Source: Pseudomonas petrae
Lineage (GTDB): Bacteria; Pseudomonadota; Gammaproteobacteria; Pseudomonadales; Pseudomonadaceae
Direction: 5' to 3'
Length of the DNA: 64,000 nucleotides
Assembly: GCF_021728295.1 (NCBI RefSeq)
Contig: NZ_JAKJXE010000006.1
Span: 62,001 to 126,000 of the forward strand
Shown: one piece after another, positions 59,704-64,000 of the stretch
How the letters are laid out: every line of letters begins with the position of its first letter
Position numbering within the stretch: position 1 is the stretch's first letter
The notes under the pieces: model-generated
Database searches by the model: none
The model's input: the letters and a program-made list of their open reading frames with translations, nothing else
Told to the model about the DNA's origin: nothing
Made by a program: the position numbers and the translations under genes

Positions 59704-60471
59704 ATGTCGAAACGTAATACCCCTCAACGCCGCCATAACATTCTTGCTTTGCTCAATGAGCAGGGCGAGGTAAGTGTGGATGAGTTGGCCAAACGCTTTG
59801 AGACCTCCGAGGTGACGGTTCGTAAGGATCTGGCTGCGCTTGAAAGCAATGGGTTGCTGCTTCGTCGTTACGGCGGCGCCATTCCCATGCCCCAGGAATT
59901 GATCGGCGAACCCGGCCAGCCCGTTTCCAGATTCAAACAAGCCATTGCCCGCGCCGCTGTTGCCCGCATTCGCGAACACGCACGGATCATCATCGACAGC
60001 GGCAGTACCACCGCTGCGATGATTCCGGAGCTGGGTTTGCAGCCGGGCCTAGTGGTGATGACCAATTCCCTGCACGTCGCCAACGCGCTGGGTGAACTGG
60101 AGCACGAACCGGTCCTGCTTATGACCGGCGGCACGTGGGACCCGCATTCAGAGTCTTTTCAGGGCCAGGTGGCTGAACAGGTGCTGCGTTCCTACGACTT
60201 CGATCAGCTGTTCATCGGCGCCGATGGCATTGATCTGATCCGCGGTACGACCACATTCAACGAACTGCTTGGCCTCAGCCGGGTGATGGCCGAAGTCGCC
60301 CGGGAAGTGATCGTGATGGTCGAGGCCGACAAGGTCGGTCGCAAGATTCCCAATCTGGAGCTGCCCTGGAGCAGCGTCCATACCCTCATTACCGATGACC
60401 GCCTGCCTCAAGAGGCACGCGAACAAATTCAGGCTCGCGGCGTAACCTTGATTTGCGCTGCTGTTTCCTAG
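59704..60471 (+). CDS. glmR: DeoR-family regulator of amino sugar synthesis, GlmR
   Basis: A 255-residue regulator with an N-terminal winged helix (residues 5-58, V-S-V-D-E-L-A-K-R-F-E-T-S-E-V-T-V-R) and a C-terminal sugar-phosphate isomerase-like sensor domain (D-S-G-S-T-T near residue 98). It lies between glmU and glmS, 9 nt before glmS. ATG 59704 (M-S-K-R-N-T-P-Q-R-R) is used; a longer ORF starts at 59665. Target control is inferred from position. Confidence 0.92.
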   Translation: MSKRNTPQRRHNILALLNEQGEVSVDELAKRFETSEVTVRKDLAALESNGLLLRRYGGAIPMPQELIGEPGQPVSRFKQAIARAAVARIREHARIIIDSGSTTAAMIPELGLQPGLVVMTNSLHVANALGELEHEPVLLMTGGTWDPHSESFQGQVAEQVLRSYDFDQLFIGADGIDLIRGTTTFNELLGLSRVMAEVAREVIVMVEADKVGRKIPNLELPWSSVHTLITDDRLPQEAREQIQARGVTLICAAVS

Positions 60472-60480
60472 GAGAAGACC

Positions 60481-62316
60481 ATGTGTGGAATTGTCGGCGC
60501 TGTTGCTGAACGGAATGTTACTGCCATCCTGCTGGAGGGCCTCAAGCGCCTGGAATACCGGGGCTACGACAGCGCCGGCGTAGCGTTATTCAACAACGCC
60601 GGCGTGCTCGAGCGTCGTCGTCGCGTCGGCAAGGTCAACGAACTGGAGCGCGCACTCGCCGGCGAACCGGTCACAGGCCGCCTCGGCATTGCTCACACCC
60701 GTTGGGCAACGCACGGCGCACCGTTGGAGCGCAACGCTCACCCACATTTCTCCAACGAGCAACTGGCGGTGGTGCACAACGGCATCATCGAAAACCATGA
60801 GCCGCTTCGCGAGCGTTTGAAGGGCCTGGGTTATGTGTTTACGTCTGATACAGACACCGAGGTCATCGTCCACCTGCTGCACCATAAACTGCAGGACACG
60901 CCCGATCTGGCCGCTGCCTTGAAGGCTACGGTCAAGGAACTGCACGGCGCTTATGGCCTTGCGGTCATCAGCGCACAACAACCGGATCGCCTGATTGCTG
61001 CTCGCAGTGGCAGCCCGCTGGTTGTGGGTCTGGGCCTTGGGGAAAACTTCCTCGCCTCCGATCAACTGGCGCTGCGTCAGGTGACGGACCGCTTCATGTA
61101 TTTGGAAGAGGGCGACATCGCCGAGATCCGTCGCGACAGCGTGCAGATCTGGGACGCATCCGGCCTGCCCGTCGAGCGTGAGATCGTTCAGTACCACGAG
61201 GGCGCAGAAGCGGCGGACAAAGGCGAGTACCGCCACTTCATGCTCAAGGAAATCCACGAGCAGCCAAAAGTCGTGCAGCGCACCCTGGAAGGCCGCCTCG
61301 GTCAGCAGCAGGTTCTGGTGCAGGCATTCGGACCGCAAGCGGCGGAGCTGTTCGCCAAAGTACGCAACGTGCAGATCGTCGCCTGCGGCACCAGCTATCA
61401 CGCCGGCATGGTCGCGCGTTACTGGCTCGAAGGCCTGGCCGGCATTCCCTGCCAGGTCGAGGTGGCCAGCGAATTCCGCTACCGCAAAGTCGTCGTCCAG
61501 CCGGACACGCTGTTCGTTTCGATCTCCCAGTCCGGCGAGACCGCCGATACCCTGGCCGCGCTGCGTAATGCCAAGGAGCTGGGTTTCCTTGCCAGCCTGG
61601 CGATCTGCAACGTTGGCATCAGTTCGCTGGTGCGTGAATCCGATCTGACCCTGCTCACTCAGGCCGGCCCGGAAATCGGTGTCGCGTCGACCAAAGCGTT
61701 CACCACACAGTTGGTCGCGCTGATGCTGCTGACGCTGTCACTGGGTCAGGTCAAAGGCACGCTGGAAGCTGGCGTGGAAGCAGAACTGGTTGAAGAACTG
61801 CGCCGCCTGCCGACTCGCCTGGGTGAAGCATTGGCAATGGACACGACGGTGGAGAAAATCGCCGAACTGTTCGCCGAGAAGAATCACACCCTGTTCCTGG
61901 GCCGTGGCGCGCAATTCCCGGTGGCGATGGAAGGGGCGTTGAAGCTCAAGGAGATCTCCTACATCCACGCCGAAGCCTATCCGGCCGGCGAACTGAAACA
62001 CGGCCCGTTGGCACTGGTGGACAGTGACATGCCCGTCGTCACCGTCGCGCCCAACAATGAGTTGCTGGAGAAACTGAAATCCAACCTGCAGGAAGTCCGT
62101 GCGCGCGGTGGCGAGCTGATTGTTTTCGCTGACGAACAGGCCGGGCTGGTTAATGGAGAGGGCACCCACGTGGTTTCCATGCCCCACATCCTCGACGCCT
62201 TGACGCCGATTCTTTACACGATTCCGCTGCAACTGCTTTCATATTACGTGGCAGTGCTGAAGGGTACGGATGTGGATCAGCCGCGTAACTTGGCGAAGTC
62301 TGTGACTGTGGAATAA
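60481..62316 (+). CDS. glmS: Glutamine:fructose-6-phosphate aminotransferase (isomerising)
   Basis: A 611-residue enzyme producing glucosamine-6-phosphate. The N-terminal glutaminase domain has its catalytic Cys right after Met (M-C-G-I-V-G); two SIS domains form the isomerase part, ending N-L-A-K-S-V-T-V-E. The C-terminal coding end is the attTn7 recognition site. 9 nt after glmR. Confidence 0.98.
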   Translation: MCGIVGAVAERNVTAILLEGLKRLEYRGYDSAGVALFNNAGVLERRRRVGKVNELERALAGEPVTGRLGIAHTRWATHGAPLERNAHPHFSNEQLAVVHNGIIENHEPLRERLKGLGYVFTSDTDTEVIVHLLHHKLQDTPDLAAALKATVKELHGAYGLAVISAQQPDRLIAARSGSPLVVGLGLGENFLASDQLALRQVTDRFMYLEEGDIAEIRRDSVQIWDASGLPVEREIVQYHEGAEAADKGEYRHFMLKEIHEQPKVVQRTLEGRLGQQQVLVQAFGPQAAELFAKVRNVQIVACGTSYHAGMVARYWLEGLAGIPCQVEVASEFRYRKVVVQPDTLFVSISQSGETADTLAALRNAKELGFLASLAICNVGISSLVRESDLTLLTQAGPEIGVASTKAFTTQLVALMLLTLSLGQVKGTLEAGVEAELVEELRRLPTRLGEALAMDTTVEKIAELFAEKNHTLFLGRGAQFPVAMEGALKLKEISYIHAEAYPAGELKHGPLALVDSDMPVVTVAPNNELLEKLKSNLQEVRARGGELIVFADEQAGLVNGEGTHVVSMPHILDALTPILYTIPLQLLSYYVAVLKGTDVDQPRNLAKSVTVE

Positions 62317-62341
62317 TTTATCCACAGCGCATTGGCTGGGT
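62281..62341 (+). other. attTn7: attTn7 target region
   Basis: The last codons of glmS (for N-L-A-K-S-V-T-V-E) plus about 25 bp beyond the stop form the TnsD recognition and insertion region. No Tn7 end sequence was recognised here, but gene order changes just downstream. Confidence 0.7.
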
Positions 62342-62372
62342 TTTTCCAACGAATAAAGATTGTCACAAGGCT

Positions 62373-62398
62373 CTATCCCGGTGCTTTTGCCGGGGTAG
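62373..62398 (+). terminator. Hairpin downstream of glmS
   Basis: CTATCCCGG / CCGGGGTAG, nine pairs with one G-T, 8-nt loop (TGCTTTTG). It lacks a clear T-run. Likely the glmS transcript end. Confidence 0.6.
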
Positions 62399-62639
62399 TG
62401 GCAGGTTTGGAGTAATGGATCATTATCTACCTCGCCAATGTGACTGCTGTCTTGGTTGAGCCCGCTCCTGAATTCCTCACAGCACACGCCCAGTGCCGTT
62501 CTGATCGCGTGGCCGCCTAACGATGAGCGACTTGAGCCTTAACTTTCGTCATCCTGTGTAGCCGGGTACTCAGGTTCCCGTTGTTATGACCACAGACTTC
62601 CTTATCACTTTCATAGATTCGGCGGGCGAAGAAAGGCTG
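62399..62639. other. Gene-free DNA downstream of glmS
   Basis: No convincing protein-coding frame in either strand; ORFs present have no recognisable family or ribosome site. The reverse strand of 62517-62640 could contain intron or mobile-element derived sequence, but I cannot assign it. Confidence 0.5.
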
Positions 62640-62811
62640 GCCGCGTTTTCGTGAACTGCAAGCCCTTGTTCCTTCGGGCTGCTTCACGTACACCTTCAAG
62701 TCCCATCGACGTGCACCTGATCCGGCTCTGTGTCCGGGGCGCGGGGGACGTGTCGGTGTTTCCCTTGGGGAGCACCCGCTCTTGGTGTAGGTGTGGGCAG
62801 CCAAACGGCAA
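62640..62811 (-). pseudogene. Remnant of a group II intron reverse transcriptase (N-terminal piece)
   Basis: On the reverse strand the translation contains L-P-K-G-N-T, P-R-T-Q-S-R, L-E-G-V-R-E-A-A-R-R-N-K-G-L-Q-F-T, which matches the conserved N-terminal region of group II intron-encoded reverse transcriptases. The similarity stops right after Q-F-T, where intact proteins continue A-L-L-H-H, and a stop follows. No polymerase motif (Y-A-D-D) or ribozyme core is seen, so this is a small remnant. Identified from memory of the family, not by search. Confidence 0.65.
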
Positions 62812-62839
62812 GACCGCCCAAAAGAGTCCGCATTGCTAG

Positions 62840-63496
62840 CCCGCGCACGGGCGGAGTTCTACCAACCTGCGCGATATCTTTCCCGAGCCACCACCTGCCG
62901 AGCTGGCCCAGAATTGTGGTGAAGCTGGTGTATTAGGGGTGTTGCCGGGCATTATCGGTTCGATCCAAGCATTGGAGGCAATCAAAATCCTGAGCGCAGT
63001 TGGGGAACCCTCGGTCAACCGATTGGTGTTATTCGATGCCTTGAGCTTGCAACTGCGCCAAGTGTCGGTTCGCCACCGGGCCAGTAATCCGCTCAGTGGC
63101 GAGCGGCCGCGGATCCGGCAACCTCAGGTCATTGAGGCTAATTGCGCAGTGGCGGTTGGCGCGCAGTATGCTATTTCGCCCCTGGCCCTGGAACAATGCC
63201 TGCTCAGCGAAACTGCGCTGCAATTGATTGATGTGCGGGACGGGCACGAGCATCTGACGCTGTCGTTGGGCGGGATCAACATTCCGTTTAGGGAGTTGCC
63301 ACAACGCCTGGCCGAGACAGTGGCTGGCGTCGAGACGGTGGTCTACTGCAAAAGTGGCGTGCGCAGCTTGAAAGCCTTGCATGCAATCAGCGCCGCCGTC
63401 GGCGAGGGCCGCTGCCGCAGTTTGACCGGTGGACTAGACGCCTACGTTGCAGCAGGCTGCCTGGAGCACCTGCGCCGCGCCGAGGTGGGGCAATGA
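62840..63496 (+). pseudogene. 5'-truncated MoeB/MoeZ-like sulfurtransferase gene (E1 C-terminal part + rhodanese)
   Basis: The frame is open from 62840 with no upstream start. It reads D-I-F-P-E-P-P-P...C-G-E-A-G-V-L-G-V-L-P-G-I-I-G-S-I-Q-A-L-E-A-I-K, the C-terminal part of a ThiF/MoeB adenylating domain, then a rhodanese domain with the active loop Y-C-K-S-G-V-R-S near its end. The ATP-binding G-x-G-x-x-G N-terminal half is missing, so it cannot adenylate a carrier. A GTG at 62939 could start a 185-residue protein. The stop overlaps the next ATG. Intact relatives (MoeZ, QbsC, PDTC OrfF) activate sulfur-carrier proteins. Confidence 0.8.
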
Positions 63497-64000
63497 GTAA
63501 TCCCTCCCTCGGTGGGCTGGGACGGGATTTCTACCTGATCCAACTGGCAGCGTTCTTAAATGCGGTGGGAACGCGTTGTGGTCAATTCGCAATCGCTTGG
63601 TGGGTGCTGGGAAAAACCGCAGACCCCGTTGCCTTTGCAAGCTATGTCGCGGTGGCCACCCTGGCGGATGTGCTGGCACGAGCGGTGTTTGGCTGGCTCG
63701 GGGATCAGTATGACAGGCACCGCTTACTTGTGGGCTGCTACATCATCAGCGCGACGATGACCCTAGTATTGGCCTGCCTAGGCACCCTAGATCTTTACCT
63801 GCCCTGGGTGATCGGGAGCTGTCTGGCGATTTCCGGGGTAACCATTGGCATTCGCGACCCGATCCAGATGAGCTTGACACCCACATTGGTTGCCGCGCAC
63901 AGGATCAGCGATGCGGTGCGCCTAAGAAGCATCGTCGGTTCGTCATCTGCGCTGATGGGGCCTCTGGCTGCGGGCATTTTATTGGGCCCGCTGGGAGTGT
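63493..64000 (+). CDS. MFS exporter, N-terminal part (partial)
   Basis: The ATG at 63493 overlaps the preceding stop (ATGA). The first 169 codons show five hydrophobic segments and a motif A-like loop G-W-L-G-D-Q-Y-D-R-H-R near residue 68, as in EntS-type siderophore or drug exporters. The gene runs off the window. Coupling to a MoeZ-like gene recalls siderophore/thiocarboxylate clusters, but this is inference. Confidence 0.8.
   Translation, partial: MSNPSLGGLGRDFYLIQLAAFLNAVGTRCGQFAIAWWVLGKTADPVAFASYVAVATLADVLARAVFGWLGDQYDRHRLLVGCYIISATMTLVLACLGTLDLYLPWVIGSCLAISGVTIGIRDPIQMSLTPTLVAAHRISDAVRLRSIVGSSSALMGPLAAGILLGPLGV

Noticed and set aside
62318..62430. Tn7 left or right end at attTn7
   Set aside because: I looked for TGTGGGCGGACAA and the 22-bp TnsB repeats; only a loose AATAAAG word is present, so no Tn7-like end is claimed.
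62517..62804. 95-codon reverse-strand ORF near the intron remnant
   Set aside because: Its frame differs from that of the reverse transcriptase-like segment and shows no known protein pattern; probably non-coding debris.
62844..62848. Group II intron 5' boundary GTGCG as a firm feature
   Set aside because: The five bases are too short a match and no domain I-V ribozyme core follows, so it is mentioned only as a possibility.

Overview
The window is a piece of a Pseudomonas chromosome spanning the replication origin. Gene content and order (prlC-yrdA, trpI/trpBA, aroE-hemF-qor, tsaC-dprA, def-fmt-rsmB-trkA, glyQS, gyrB-recF-dnaN-dnaA, rpmH-rnpA-yidD-yidC-mnmE, mnmG-rsmG-parA-parB, atpIBEFHAGDC, glmU-glmR-glmS) follow the conserved oriC neighbourhood of the genus. 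The REP palindromes, two parS sites in recF and GTG/TTG starts with purine-rich ribosome sites fit the P. syringae / P. fluorescens lineages better than P. aeruginosa. This placement rests on recognised family patterns, not on a database search.

Region 1 (1-24 kb) is a mosaic of small transcription units: the start of prlC (cut by the window edge), a gamma-class carbonic anhydrase, a HAD phosphatase, lipoproteins, two related DUF1161 periplasmic proteins, OsmC, dodecin, the TrpI-controlled tryptophan synthase genes, a choline-O-sulfate module (LysR regulator, choline sulfatase, choline-binding protein), shikimate and haem genes, and the tsaC-dprA-LysM / def-fmt-rsmB block. Five REP doublets of 87-88 bp and one single REP lie in its intergenic gaps.

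Region 2 (24-35 kb) holds trkA, a lipid A-type acyltransferase, tag, the glycyl-tRNA synthetase genes, gmhB and plsC, then an apparently accessory block of one MFS transporter and two membrane O-acyltransferases next to gyrB.

Region 3 (35-51 kb) is the replication and segregation core: gyrB-recF-dnaN-dnaA running left from oriC (five perfect DnaA boxes and an AT-rich stretch), rpmH-rnpA-yidD-yidC-mnmE running right, a second origin-like intergenic region before mnmG, then rsmG and parAB. Two parS palindromes inside recF are the expected ParB targets.

Region 4 (51-62.3 kb) is the complete ATP synthase operon, then glmU, the DeoR-type regulator glmR and glmS. The end of glmS carries the attTn7 target. 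Downstream the conserved order stops: about 530 bp of non-coding DNA includes a reverse-strand remnant of a group II intron reverse transcriptase, followed by a 5'-truncated MoeB/MoeZ-rhodanese gene translationally coupled to an MFS exporter that runs off the window. This looks like the edge of an eroded accessory island.

Across the window, the perfect DnaA box TTATCCACA occurs at least 23 times by eye, all between 18.9 and 62.3 kb and mostly inside genes, whereas REP elements are confined to 2-24 kb. No rRNA, tRNA, CRISPR array or intact insertion sequence was seen.
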